64,000 nucleotides of DNA from Crassaminicella profunda (lineage in GTDB: Bacteria; Bacillota; Clostridia; Peptostreptococcales; Thermotaleaceae). Where the stretch lies: positions 2,659,355-2,723,354 of the forward strand of contig NZ_CP082326.1 of NCBI RefSeq assembly GCF_019884785.1, read 5' to 3'. This document shows, piece by piece, positions 16,229 through 24,639 of the stretch. The notes beneath the pieces are model-generated. The model worked only from the letters and a program-made list of their open reading frames with translations. It did no database searches and was not told the DNA's origin. The translations under genes and the position numbers were made by a program. How positions within the stretch are numbered: position 1 is the stretch's first letter; every line of letters starts with the position of its first letter.

Positions 16229-16257
16229 TTGCTATTTGTATCTACATATGATATACT
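16229..16257 (+). promoter_or_regulatory. sigma-A-type promoter of the cold-shock gene
   Basis: TTGCTA (16229-16234) and TATACT (16252-16257) with a 17-base spacer. Predicted transcription start near 16264, leaving about 35 bases of leader before the ATG. Confidence 0.6.
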
Positions 16258-16298
16258 TAGCTACGAAAATAAAATTTAATTTTTTGGAGGATTTTTAA

Positions 16299-16499
16299 AT
16301 GAAAACAGGTACAGTTAAATGGTTTAACTCAGAAAAAGGTTATGGATTTATCTCAGTAGAAGGTGGAGATGACGTATTCGTACATTTCTCTGCAATCCAA
16401 GGAGACGGATTCAAAAGTTTAGAAGAAGGTCAACAAGTTGAATTCGAAATTACTGATGGAAACAGAGGACCTCAAGCTAGCAACGTAACTAAACTTTAA
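16299..16499 (+). CDS. csp: cold-shock RNA chaperone
   Basis: Protein of 66 residues, the usual length of the CspA/CspB family. Both RNA-binding motifs are present: RNP1 KGYGFI and RNP2 VFVHF, with the N-terminal TGTVKWFN strand and GPQASNV at the end. It is an OB-fold protein that binds single-stranded RNA and DNA and melts mRNA structure, in the cytoplasm. GGAGG lies eight bases before the ATG. It is a single-gene unit with its own promoter upstream and hairpins downstream. Confidence 0.97.
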   Translation: MKTGTVKWFNSEKGYGFISVEGGDDVFVHFSAIQGDGFKSLEEGQQVEFEITDGNRGPQASNVTKL

Positions 16500-16613
16500 T
16501 CTAAAAAAAATATTATTTTATTATATAGTAAATATGAAACCTATTAGTTTTAGCGTGTCTAGAAAATAATATATTTCTATTTATGTATATTTAAGATAAT
16601 AACAACAAAAAAG

Positions 16614-16642
16614 AGTTATTGCCTATGCAATGACTTTTTTTT
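16614..16642 (+). terminator. terminator after the cold-shock gene
   Basis: Nine-base-pair stem AGTTATTGC/GCAATGACT (one G-T pair), loop CTAT, followed by eight T. Confidence 0.8.
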
Positions 16643-16656
16643 ATAAGATCATAAAT

Positions 16657-16690
16657 AAGTGGATGAAGAGTTTATGCTCCTCATCCACTT
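16657..16690. terminator. long hairpin between the cold-shock gene and the exporter operon
   Basis: Fourteen-base-pair stem (AAGTGGATGAAGAG with CTCCTCATCCACTT, one G-T pair) and loop TTTATG. It lies eight bases beyond the stop of the minus-strand permease at 16698 and is probably its terminator; the T tract is weak on that side and better on the plus side. Confidence 0.6.
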
Positions 16691-16697
16691 TTATAAT

Positions 16698-18362
16698 TTA
16701 TGTTAAATTTATAGACTGTTTTTGAAAACTTTTCTTCCATAAAAATACATTGAGTATAAATACCACTCCTAAATAAATCATTCGTCCATAGCTTGAATTT
16801 CTCACTAAAAAATGTATCCCTGCTAAAACCCCACAGATAAAGGCTGCGAAAAAGAATGTCCCTAAGCTATTTTCCTGAACATGTTTAAAATCTTTACTAA
16901 ATGGAAGTTCCTTTGATGAATTTCTAAAAACCAATATGCTGATTAAAAGCATATTTAGTAAAATCAAAATCAAATCAATTATAATTTTATACCCATAAAA
17001 TAATGAAAATATAAAACTTACAAATAGCAAAACAGGAATATGATACTTAAGCAGAAAACCTTTCCATGCTCCCTTATATATATGCGCATAATTTTTTATA
17101 GGTAAGATCTTATAAATCCACACACCTTTGTACTTTTCACTTGTGTTGAGCATCAAAACAGAACTAGACATCATCTGTACTGTCAAATAGATAAACAAAT
17201 ATAATTTATTCTCAGCCATCTCATCCTTAATTGTTGCCATAGAATTACCATCAAAAAAATCTCTTCCAATGATAATTAATGGAAAAATTGCTGCAAAAGC
17301 AATATTAGGATATATTTTTAGTTTCAGCGTTCTTTCATTTGAAAGCATATTTTGGGTAAATCTAAAAAATATATTTTCCATTTTTTCAAAGCAAAAAATT
17401 CTTGCTATTTTTTTATGAATTCTTCCTTTTATTTCATAATATTTAGCATTTTTAGCTTTATATTGATTTAATTTAGAAAGATTTTTTTCAAAATAAGGGA
17501 TCACCATCTTTATATGTATGATTAAAGCTACTATTGGTACTAAAATACATAAAATACTTAAATAAATATTGTGTTTTGCATAGTTATGATTAATAAATAA
17601 TTCAAAAGGAGCTGAAAACCAAGCCGTAGGTATAAAATACGTCCACCACTTTGGTGTGAAAACCATGTCATTTTTAAATATATGAAACATACGTCCTATA
17701 AACTGATAACCAATGGTCATGGTAATAGACAATATAATTTGAAAATAGGTAATTATATCCTTTAACTTTTCTCCATCAAAAAAATGAAGAATAAAACAAT
17801 ATAACAAAGAAGATAGAAAAACGATAAAACCTGCAATGAATATTAAATTCACGAAAAATAAAACACCAAACAAGAATCCGTATTTTATTACCCCTGCTAC
17901 AAAAGAAGGTCCTGCCATACTCATAGTAATCATAAATAAATAAATGAAAATATGAAGTACCTTGGCTATATTCATAGTCTTTGGATCTATAGGCTTTGTC
18001 AATAAGATATTTTTATCCTTTATATCTAGTAACACGGATGAAAAGTCTGAAATCATAATGGTCATAATCATAAACATCATCATCCCAAAACAAAAGTTTA
18101 GCTTTACAAATAATGATAAAGGAGAGATCATGGTAAACATAATAATCAAACCAACAAACCCATATCCCCACAAAGACTTCATAAACAAATTCTTGTCCTG
18201 ATCATCATCTTTGTTTTGATTATTCATGGCTGTAGGCACTCTTCTCATGTCCATAATTAATTTTAGTTGTAATATTTTTCTCATAACTTTATAATTTACT
18301 CCTGATTTCTCAAAAACAAACCGAAATTTATCTAAAACTTTTAAGGATCTGAAATCTTTCAT
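16698..18362 (-). CDS. ABC-2 type exporter, membrane subunit
   Basis: Protein of 554 residues with about twelve membrane helices and a cytoplasmic N-terminal stretch of about 65 residues. AGGAGG lies eight bases before ATG 18362, and the ATPase gene ends three bases upstream, so the two are coupled. Segment LDIKDKNILLTKPIDPKTMN, between early helices, is typical of the large bacterial ABC exporter permeases of the YthQ/EcsB-like kind. Substrate unknown; no peptide or drug gene lies nearby. Confidence 0.75.
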   Translation of the reverse strand: MKDFRSLKVLDKFRFVFEKSGVNYKVMRKILQLKLIMDMRRVPTAMNNQNKDDDQDKNLFMKSLWGYGFVGLIIMFTMISPLSLFVKLNFCFGMMMFMIMTIMISDFSSVLLDIKDKNILLTKPIDPKTMNIAKVLHIFIYLFMITMSMAGPSFVAGVIKYGFLFGVLFFVNLIFIAGFIVFLSSLLYCFILHFFDGEKLKDIITYFQIILSITMTIGYQFIGRMFHIFKNDMVFTPKWWTYFIPTAWFSAPFELFINHNYAKHNIYLSILCILVPIVALIIHIKMVIPYFEKNLSKLNQYKAKNAKYYEIKGRIHKKIARIFCFEKMENIFFRFTQNMLSNERTLKLKIYPNIAFAAIFPLIIIGRDFFDGNSMATIKDEMAENKLYLFIYLTVQMMSSSVLMLNTSEKYKGVWIYKILPIKNYAHIYKGAWKGFLLKYHIPVLLFVSFIFSLFYGYKIIIDLILILLNMLLISILVFRNSSKELPFSKDFKHVQENSLGTFFFAAFICGVLAGIHFLVRNSSYGRMIYLGVVFILNVFLWKKSFQKQSINLT

Positions 18363-18365
18363 TTC

Positions 18366-19151
18366 TTACACCTCCTTAAGAATTTTGATAAATTCATCTG
18401 CAATCTCCTTGTGTTTATGAAATCCTGTCAATTGATTAAAGATTTCTTCTAGAGATCCTTCCATGCTTTTTTCCTTTAATTCCTCAAAAGTTCCATCTGC
18501 AACAATTTGACCATTATTCAGAAGCAGTATGCGATGGCTTATTTTTTCTACAACTTCCATAATATGAGAAGAATAAAAAATTGTTTTCCCTTGTGCAGCA
18601 AGTTTGGATAAGATTTCTTTAAAAACCATTACGCTATTTGCATCTAAACCACTTAAAGGTTCATCTAAAAACAATATATCAGGATCATGGAGTAAACTTG
18701 CTATAATCAATAGCTTTTGCTTCATTCCCTTTGAATAAGAAGAAATTCTACTATAAAAATGTTCTTCTATTCCAAATATACGCATCATCTTTTTTGCTTT
18801 ATCTTCTACAATTTCTGTCTCCAACCCATAAACTTCTCCTAAAAAAGTAAGGTATTCATAGGCCGTTAAATGCTCATATATTTCAGCAGTTTCTGGTACA
18901 TAACCAATTCTTCTTTTATAGGCTATTTTATCCACTGAAATATCTTTTCCGAAAATCTCTATTTTTCCTCTATAGTTATCTAATATGCCAAGAAGAATTT
19001 TTACTGTAGTACTTTTCCCAGCCCCATTTGGTCCAATATATCCTATGATCTGACCTGGGTAGATTTCCACATTGATTCCCTTTAATATGTCTTCTCCTGC
19101 TCCATAATTCATTCTTAAATCATTTATTGTAATAATGGGTGCATATTCCAT
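18366..19151 (-). CDS. ABC-2 type exporter, ATPase subunit
   Basis: Protein of 261 residues from ATG 19151, chosen because TAGGAGG lies six bases upstream; a longer frame starts at 19193 without such a site. Walker A GPNGAGKST, signature SYSKGMKQKL, Walker B ILFLDEPLSGLD and H-loop SSHIMEVVEK are all present. It belongs to the CcmA/EcsA-like exporter ATPases. It precedes its permease by three bases, forming a two-gene operon closed by the hairpin at 16657-16690. Confidence 0.9.
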   Translation of the reverse strand: MEYAPIITINDLRMNYGAGEDILKGINVEIYPGQIIGYIGPNGAGKSTTVKILLGILDNYRGKIEIFGKDISVDKIAYKRRIGYVPETAEIYEHLTAYEYLTFLGEVYGLETEIVEDKAKKMMRIFGIEEHFYSRISSYSKGMKQKLLIIASLLHDPDILFLDEPLSGLDANSVMVFKEILSKLAAQGKTIFYSSHIMEVVEKISHRILLLNNGQIVADGTFEELKEKSMEGSLEEIFNQLTGFHKHKEIADEFIKILKEV

Positions 19152-19252
19152 ATTCATCCTCCTACTAAGTAATATAAGCTTACAATCATCCATAAGGATT
19201 ATGGAACATTATACCATATCCTACATTTCCTTAAAAGCACTTTCAAAAACAT

Positions 19253-19281
19253 ACAAAAATTACCTGCTATCCAGCAGGTAA
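19253..19281 (-). terminator. terminator after the zinc-ribbon gene
   Basis: Nine-base-pair perfect stem TTACCTGCT/AGCAGGTAA, four-base loop, then TTTTT on the minus strand. Confidence 0.85.
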
Positions 19282-19292
19282 TCCTCTCATCC

Positions 19293-19538
19293 TTAAAAAA
19301 TCTTTTGAATTTCTTCATGCTTATAACCTTTTATGGTTTTTTCCTTTGCTTGATTGATAATCAATAAGTCTACCCCATCCTCTTTAATTTTAAAAATTTT
19401 CCCCTTCTGCTTTGTACCAATCACATTTACTGGCGCACCCACCTTTAAAAGTTTAATTCTTTCACTATTACAAGCGCCACACTTATTAGAATCCTTTTCA
19501 ACCCTTCTGCATTCTGTACAATAATAAAGTTTAGCCAT
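19293..19538 (-). CDS. small zinc-ribbon protein
   Basis: Protein of 81 residues. GAGGGGGA lies upstream of ATG 19538. Two cysteine knuckles (CTEC at 7-10 and CGAC at 20-23) form a rubredoxin-like zinc ribbon, followed by a small beta-rich SH3/KOW-like part (GAPVNVIGTKQKGKIFKI). No specific family is recognised. It is a single-gene unit between the exporter operon and the RNA helicase, with terminators on both sides. Confidence 0.75.
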   Translation of the reverse strand: MAKLYYCTECRRVEKDSNKCGACNSERIKLLKVGAPVNVIGTKQKGKIFKIKEDGVDLLIINQAKEKTIKGYKHEEIQKIF

Positions 19539-19655
19539 TTTAGCTCCCCCTCACCTTTTGTAATCGTCATTATATTTTCTATTCTATAAATATTCTGAAT
19601 TTCCTCTTTGTTTTGTAATTTCTTACATAAAATTATTCCTTTATCCATAAAAGAA

Positions 19656-19691
19656 ATAAAAAAAACCGCACTACCTTTATAGCACAGTTTT
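19656..19691 (-). terminator. terminator after the DEAD-box helicase
   Basis: Twelve-base-pair stem with three G-T pairs (arms 19662-19673 and 19680-19691), six-base loop, followed on the minus strand by eight T. Confidence 0.75.
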
Positions 19692-19724
19692 TCTATCCTC
19701 TTCTTCAACTAAGAGCCTACTCAT

Positions 19725-21347
19725 TTACTTTCTTCTTTTTCTTTTTCTTCTACCTTTTCTCCCTGTAGCAGGCTCAATCATGATTGGATTACCTTTTATA
19801 GTATTTTTAGTCATCTTCTTAAGTACTTCTTCTGCGTATTGTTCCGGTACTTCTACAAATGTATAATCATCATGAATATCAATCACACCTATGTTTCTTC
19901 CTTTAACGCTTGTTTCTCCAGCAATAGCTCCAACTACATCCTTAGGTCTTATTTTTTTGTTCTTACCAATATTGATAAACATTCTTACCATGCCCTCTTC
20001 TTGAGCACCTGTATCTCTTACCTTTTTAAAAGTTTCAGCTTTTATTTCCTTAGCCTCTGGCATTGCTAGCTCCATCTTAAGAAGAGCTGCTGCAACCTCT
20101 ATGGAAGGACAATCATCCTCTATTAATTTCTCAACAATTTTAATATACTTTTGAAGATTACCTTCTTCGATTTTTCTTTTAATTTTATCTACAAATGCCT
20201 CTGTCTTTATTGTTTCAATATCTTTAATAGTAGGAATAGGATGTTGTTTGATTTTTTTCTTGGTATATTTCATGATATTTTTCAAAAGATAAAAATCTCT
20301 TCCTGTTACAAATGAGAAGGAGCTTCCTGTTTTTCCTGCTCTTCCTGTTCTACCGATTCTATGAACATAATAATCTTCATGAGCTGGAACATCAAAGTTA
20401 AATACATATTCTACATTATCTATATCTAATCCTCTTGCTGCAACATCTGTAGCAACTAGAATTTCTATATCTCCACGCTTAAATTTATTCATTACATTCA
20501 TTCTTAAAGTTTGCTTCATATCCCCATGGATTTTATCTGTTAAGTAGCCTCTACTTTGTAAAAGATCTGTAACTTCATCTACCTTTTTCTTTGTATTACA
20601 AAATACGATAGAAAGCTTTGGATTGTACATATCTATTAATCTTGTTAAAACTTCTAATTTATCTCTTTCCTTTACTTCTATGTACATTTGTTCGATATTT
20701 GGTGTTGTTAATTCTTTATGAACCACCTTAACAATTTCAGGATTATCCTGATATTCATTGATAATCTCTAGTATAGCTCTAGGCATTGTAGCAGAAAAAA
20801 GCATTGTTTGTCTTTTTTTCTTTACACTTTGTAGAATGGTTTCTATATCTTCTCTAAATCCCATATTCAACATTTCATCTGCTTCATCTAATATAAACAT
20901 TTCTAGATTATCAAGCTTTAAAGTTTTTCTTCGAATATGATCCATTACTCTACCAGGCGTTCCAATAACAATTTGTGCGCCTTTTTGTAGACCTTTAATC
21001 TGTCTATCTATAGATTGTCCTCCGAAAACTGGTAAAATATTTATTCTCTTTTTATATCTTCCAAGCTTTGAAAGTTCCTCTGAAACTTGTACAGCTAGTT
21101 CCCTCGTTGGACATAATATAAGTGCTTGGGTTTCTTTTTTATCCGGTGATACTTTATCAATAGCAGGTATTCCAAAAGCTGCTGTTTTTCCGGTTCCAGT
21201 CTGGGCTTGTCCTACTACATCTCTTCCTTCAAACACTAACGGAATAGCTAATCCTTGTATAGGTGTTGTCTCTTCAAATCCCATATCCTTTACTGCTTGT
21301 TTGATTTCTTTTGAACATTCTAAATCTTCGAATCTAATTTTTTCCAT
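19725..21347 (-). CDS. deaD: DEAD-box RNA helicase with DbpA-type RNA-binding tail
   Basis: Protein of 540 residues. The Q-motif region TTPIQGLAIPL, Walker A AQTGTGKT, PTRELAVQV, DEADEML, FSATMP, the ATDVAARGLDI helicase C motif and HRIGRTGRAG are intact. Residues about 450-525 match the DbpA-type RNA-binding domain (RMFINIGKNKKIRPKDVVGA, GVIDIHDDYTFVEVP), and the protein ends in an arginine/lysine-rich tail. Such helicases remodel ribosomal precursor and mRNA structure, often in the cold. It is monocistronic with a terminator behind it; two tandem 16-base repeats lie 60-115 bases upstream. Confidence 0.95.
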   Translation of the reverse strand: MEKIRFEDLECSKEIKQAVKDMGFEETTPIQGLAIPLVFEGRDVVGQAQTGTGKTAAFGIPAIDKVSPDKKETQALILCPTRELAVQVSEELSKLGRYKKRINILPVFGGQSIDRQIKGLQKGAQIVIGTPGRVMDHIRRKTLKLDNLEMFILDEADEMLNMGFREDIETILQSVKKKRQTMLFSATMPRAILEIINEYQDNPEIVKVVHKELTTPNIEQMYIEVKERDKLEVLTRLIDMYNPKLSIVFCNTKKKVDEVTDLLQSRGYLTDKIHGDMKQTLRMNVMNKFKRGDIEILVATDVAARGLDIDNVEYVFNFDVPAHEDYYVHRIGRTGRAGKTGSSFSFVTGRDFYLLKNIMKYTKKKIKQHPIPTIKDIETIKTEAFVDKIKRKIEEGNLQKYIKIVEKLIEDDCPSIEVAAALLKMELAMPEAKEIKAETFKKVRDTGAQEEGMVRMFINIGKNKKIRPKDVVGAIAGETSVKGRNIGVIDIHDDYTFVEVPEQYAEEVLKKMTKNTIKGNPIMIEPATGRKGRRKRKRRK

Positions 21348-21407
21348 TTAATCATTCCTTTACCTATTTTAGTTCAACAAATATCTTATTATACCATTAA
21401 TCTGCTA

Positions 21408-21463
21408 CTTATAGTATTTTTTTCTTATTTCTTTTAAATATTCATACCTTATAGTATTTTTTT
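21408..21463 (-). repeat. tandem 16-base repeats upstream of the RNA helicase
   Basis: CTTATAGTATTTTTTT occurs at 21408-21423 and again at 21448-21463. On the minus strand each copy reads A-tract plus TACTATAAG, which resembles an extended -10 region; two stacked promoters or binding sites for the helicase gene are possible. The T-rich composition lowers significance. Confidence 0.3.
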
Positions 21464-21584
21464 ATCCGTTCAATAAAAAACAACCGTCTTTTACTTTATT
21501 ACTGATTTTCTTATTTGTCAATAATATTATTGCCTTATTTCTAAAAAAATAAAAAGAAGATGAATTTTTAGAAACCTTTTAAAA

Positions 21585-22928
21585 TTATTTGCAAGAATCT
21601 ATTAGATTCATATACTTCTTCAATTCATTCATTTTTTTGTTTTTTATATCTCCACATATAATCAGCTCTATAGGTACATTCTGATTTTTGAATAAATAGT
21701 ATTTTAAAAACTCAAATGACTCCCCATCTATATAATGAAAATCTTCAATCATAATGATAATGTTTTCAATTTTCACTAACATATTGATTAATTGTTCTAC
21801 GCCATTAAAAATTCTAGTTTTTTCAGTTTTTATACTTAAAGAACCGTTAATCGTCACACTTTCATCAACGCTTAACACCCGTGACTGTATTCTTAAAATA
21901 TCCTGCCAATAATATGTTTCTAGTTTTTTTAAGTCTTCTTTGTGAAAAGAAAAAATTAGCTTTTCCACTAAATTTGACATCCAATAATACGCTACATTAT
22001 TTAAGGGATAACAGGGGTTATTGATCATCATTTTTTCTCTTGTCTTACATAGTCCTGCTCTTATTCCTTTAAACTGTTCTTTTGAATAAAGAGCAATTTG
22101 AAAATTTATATCTATTTTATATGGATTCATTTTTTCTTCTAAATTATTAAATTGATTAAATTCTGTATTGCTTTTCTTTATTTTTTCATAAAGTTTTTTC
22201 GTGGATTCCATAGGTCCGATATTTAATTCTTCTCTTAGAATAGTACAGCATCTTTCATATTGATTTAATGCGGCATTTCTATCTCCTAGTTTTATATAAA
22301 TCTTTATGAGTTGTACATAAAGTTCCTCTTTTAATGGATTAATCATAATCATTTCTTCTAATATATCAATGGCTCTATGGCATTCATCATCTGCTTCATA
22401 TAGATATGATAATTTATGAAGTAGATCTATATATTTTCTTTGAGTTTTTTCTCTCTCATAAAAGGTCCAATCATTGAACTCTATGCATTTTTTTAAATAA
22501 AACTCTTCAAGAAATTCACCTACATACAGTTTTTTTACTTTTTCCAAATCATTTTTATGCTTTTTAAAATTTTTTTCATCTATATCCTTTAAAATATCAT
22601 TCATCTCAAAAATATCTAAATAAAATTTAGTTTTAGGATTAATTCTACAGGTGTCTTTATTGGTTAATATAATTTCTTCACCATTCTCATCCTTTTTGAT
22701 AATTTTTCTAAGGGTCCATAGATTATATCTTAAATTATACCTAGCAGAATCTATATTGCTAGAATCCCAAAAATATGCAGCTAATTTATCTCTACTAAAC
22801 TTTTTTTCTCTATTGGCAGCTAAATAACATAAAATCCCAGCAGCTTTATTACTTAGTTTTTCTAATATAGGCTTATTATCCCATATTATTTTTAAATTCC
22901 CAAGCATATATATTTCTAGTTTAGCCAA
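21585..22928 (-). CDS. BTAD-domain transcriptional regulator (SARP-like)
   Basis: Protein of 447 residues. The N-terminal part (about 1-100) is an OmpR-like winged helix with SARP features (NKAAGILCYLAAN, SRDKLAAYFWD, ARYNLRYNLWTLRKII). Residues about 110-255 form the bacterial transcriptional activator domain of TPR-like helices (DILEEMIMINPLKEELYVQLI, YERCCTILREELNIGP). The C-terminal 190 residues look like a shortened AAA/STAND remnant with a Walker-B-like IIMIEDFHYID, but there is no P-loop. It starts 19 bases after the amidohydrolase stop and is likely co-transcribed with it and regulates it or its neighbours. Confidence 0.85.
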   Translation of the reverse strand: MAKLEIYMLGNLKIIWDNKPILEKLSNKAAGILCYLAANREKKFSRDKLAAYFWDSSNIDSARYNLRYNLWTLRKIIKKDENGEEIILTNKDTCRINPKTKFYLDIFEMNDILKDIDEKNFKKHKNDLEKVKKLYVGEFLEEFYLKKCIEFNDWTFYEREKTQRKYIDLLHKLSYLYEADDECHRAIDILEEMIMINPLKEELYVQLIKIYIKLGDRNAALNQYERCCTILREELNIGPMESTKKLYEKIKKSNTEFNQFNNLEEKMNPYKIDINFQIALYSKEQFKGIRAGLCKTREKMMINNPCYPLNNVAYYWMSNLVEKLIFSFHKEDLKKLETYYWQDILRIQSRVLSVDESVTINGSLSIKTEKTRIFNGVEQLINMLVKIENIIIMIEDFHYIDGESFEFLKYYLFKNQNVPIELIICGDIKNKKMNELKKYMNLIDSCK

Positions 22929-22947
22929 TTACTATCACCCTTTATAT

Positions 22948-24525
22948 CTAATCTCTAAGATTATTTTCATACAAAATGTTTCCTTCTTTTATTGTAGCTA
23001 ATACTTGTATTTCTTTGATTTTTTCTTTCTGTATTTTTAAAGGATCCTCATTTAAAACAACAAAATCTGCATATTTCCCTTCTTTAATACTTCCTTTAAA
23101 GTGATCTTCAAATACTGCATACGCTCCATTAATTGTAAACATTTTTAATGCATCTATAGGACTAACACCATGTTCTAAAACTGGATGATTTACTGCTGCA
23201 TGAATGCCAAGTATAGGATTCATTGGTGTCACATCACTATCGGAACCCCCAGCTATGATTAACCCCTCCTCCAAAATAGTTTTAAAAGGATTGGCTTTTT
23301 TTCTTCTTGTTTCTCCTAATCTTTTTTCATACATCTGTCCTGAACTTCCCCAAAAATATTCGTATGCTGGCTGCATAGATAACATCAATCCTAATTTCTT
23401 TGCCTTTCTTATTTGATCTATACTAGGCAATTCACAATGTTCAATTCTATTCCTATGTTCCTTTCCTGGATAAATGCTTTGTGCATATTCATGAGCTCTT
23501 AAAATCTGTTCAATAGCACGCTCCCCAATAGCATGAGCACTAACTTGAAGATCGTTTTTATAAGTTTTTAAAATAAAATCATTGATTTCATCCTGGGAAA
23601 AGTAAAGTTTTCCATTTGTAGATGCATCATCAAAATAAGGCTCTGACAAAGCAGCTGTTCTAGAACCAAATGATCCATCTAAAAATAATGCTCCTCCAAT
23701 TCTTCTTAATCCTTTTTCTAAAACTTTCTTCACATTGATTGTCTGATAAAAAAGACTCACATCAATAGGAAAACTATCTTTATTTTCATATACAAATTCA
23801 GCATCCTTGTCATGGAAGGTAAATCCTCCTTCCATAGCATTTAAAGACGTTACTCCTTTTTCTATGGCATTTTCTAATACATGATTTACTCCTTTTAGTC
23901 TCATGCGATTTGAAAGTTTATTTAATATTTGTTTTCTTACTAAAGCACTCGCTCTTCCTGTCAATACACCTGATGGTGTGTGATTTTCATTTCTAATAAT
24001 GCCATCTGTATCATAAGGAATTCTTAACTTGTGCAAAGCTAATGAATTGACTATACTCGTGTGGTACTCTACTCGATTAATCCATACAGGATGATTTGGC
24101 GCACATAAATCAAGTTCATATCTATTAGGCAATCTTTTTTCTTTTATTTTCAGTTCATCTAAACCTATAGCTCGAATAAATTCTCCCTTAGAAATTTTTT
24201 GAGTCTCTTCCTCTATACAATTTAAGATCTCTTTTATACTATTTACATGACTTAAATCCAAACTTAAACTATTTAGCCCTGTTTGGACTAAATGAACATG
24301 ACTATCATAAAAACCTGGAACCAACGTCTTTCCTTTTAAATTTATTGCGTCTATTGATTGGTTTAAATAAGACTTGTATCCGTCTCCTATTCCTAAGTCA
24401 AAAACCTTTCCCATCTTTACCATAACCCAATTACATATTGGTTTCTCTTCTTCTAAACTGATAATGATTCCATTATATAAAAGTAAATCAACTTGTCCCA
24501 TTCCCTTATTCCATCCTTCTCCCAT
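22948..24525 (-). CDS. YtcJ-type metal-dependent amidohydrolase
   Basis: Protein of 525 residues (ATG 24525) or 517 (ATG 24501, where the family homology starts at GQVDLLLYNG; neither start has a good ribosome site). The metal-binding hallmarks of amidohydrolase_3 are present: DSHVHL after PGFYDSH, SAHAIGERA, RIEHCELP and GGSDSDV. The family splits amide or formamide bonds of small molecules; substrates are mostly unknown. It precedes the BTAD regulator by 19 bases. The NhaC-M20 peptidase pair is transcribed in the same direction upstream but is separated by a strong terminator. Confidence 0.88.
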   Translation of the reverse strand: MGEGWNKGMGQVDLLLYNGIIISLEEEKPICNWVMVKMGKVFDLGIGDGYKSYLNQSIDAINLKGKTLVPGFYDSHVHLVQTGLNSLSLDLSHVNSIKEILNCIEEETQKISKGEFIRAIGLDELKIKEKRLPNRYELDLCAPNHPVWINRVEYHTSIVNSLALHKLRIPYDTDGIIRNENHTPSGVLTGRASALVRKQILNKLSNRMRLKGVNHVLENAIEKGVTSLNAMEGGFTFHDKDAEFVYENKDSFPIDVSLFYQTINVKKVLEKGLRRIGGALFLDGSFGSRTAALSEPYFDDASTNGKLYFSQDEINDFILKTYKNDLQVSAHAIGERAIEQILRAHEYAQSIYPGKEHRNRIEHCELPSIDQIRKAKKLGLMLSMQPAYEYFWGSSGQMYEKRLGETRRKKANPFKTILEEGLIIAGGSDSDVTPMNPILGIHAAVNHPVLEHGVSPIDALKMFTINGAYAVFEDHFKGSIKEGKYADFVVLNEDPLKIQKEKIKEIQVLATIKEGNILYENNLRD

Positions 24526-24593
24526 TTTTTATAATTCATATTTTGTTCTTTTATTGTAACATTCTTTAAAAGTAAAATACAATTTGAATGATT

Positions 24594-24639
24594 AAAAATA
24601 ACCCTCTTATTCTTTTTATAGAATAAGAGGGTTATTTTT
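24594..24639. terminator. strong bidirectional terminator
   Basis: Nineteen-base-pair perfect stem (arms 24594-24612 and 24621-24639) with an eight-base loop and T/A tracts inside the stem ends. It overlaps the last bases of the M20 peptidase stop codon and isolates that operon from the amidohydrolase. Confidence 0.9.

Noticed and set aside
19445-19708. 87-residue minus-strand ORF upstream of the zinc-ribbon gene
   Set aside because: It overlaps the zinc-ribbon gene in another frame and runs through the helicase terminator; no protein-like features.
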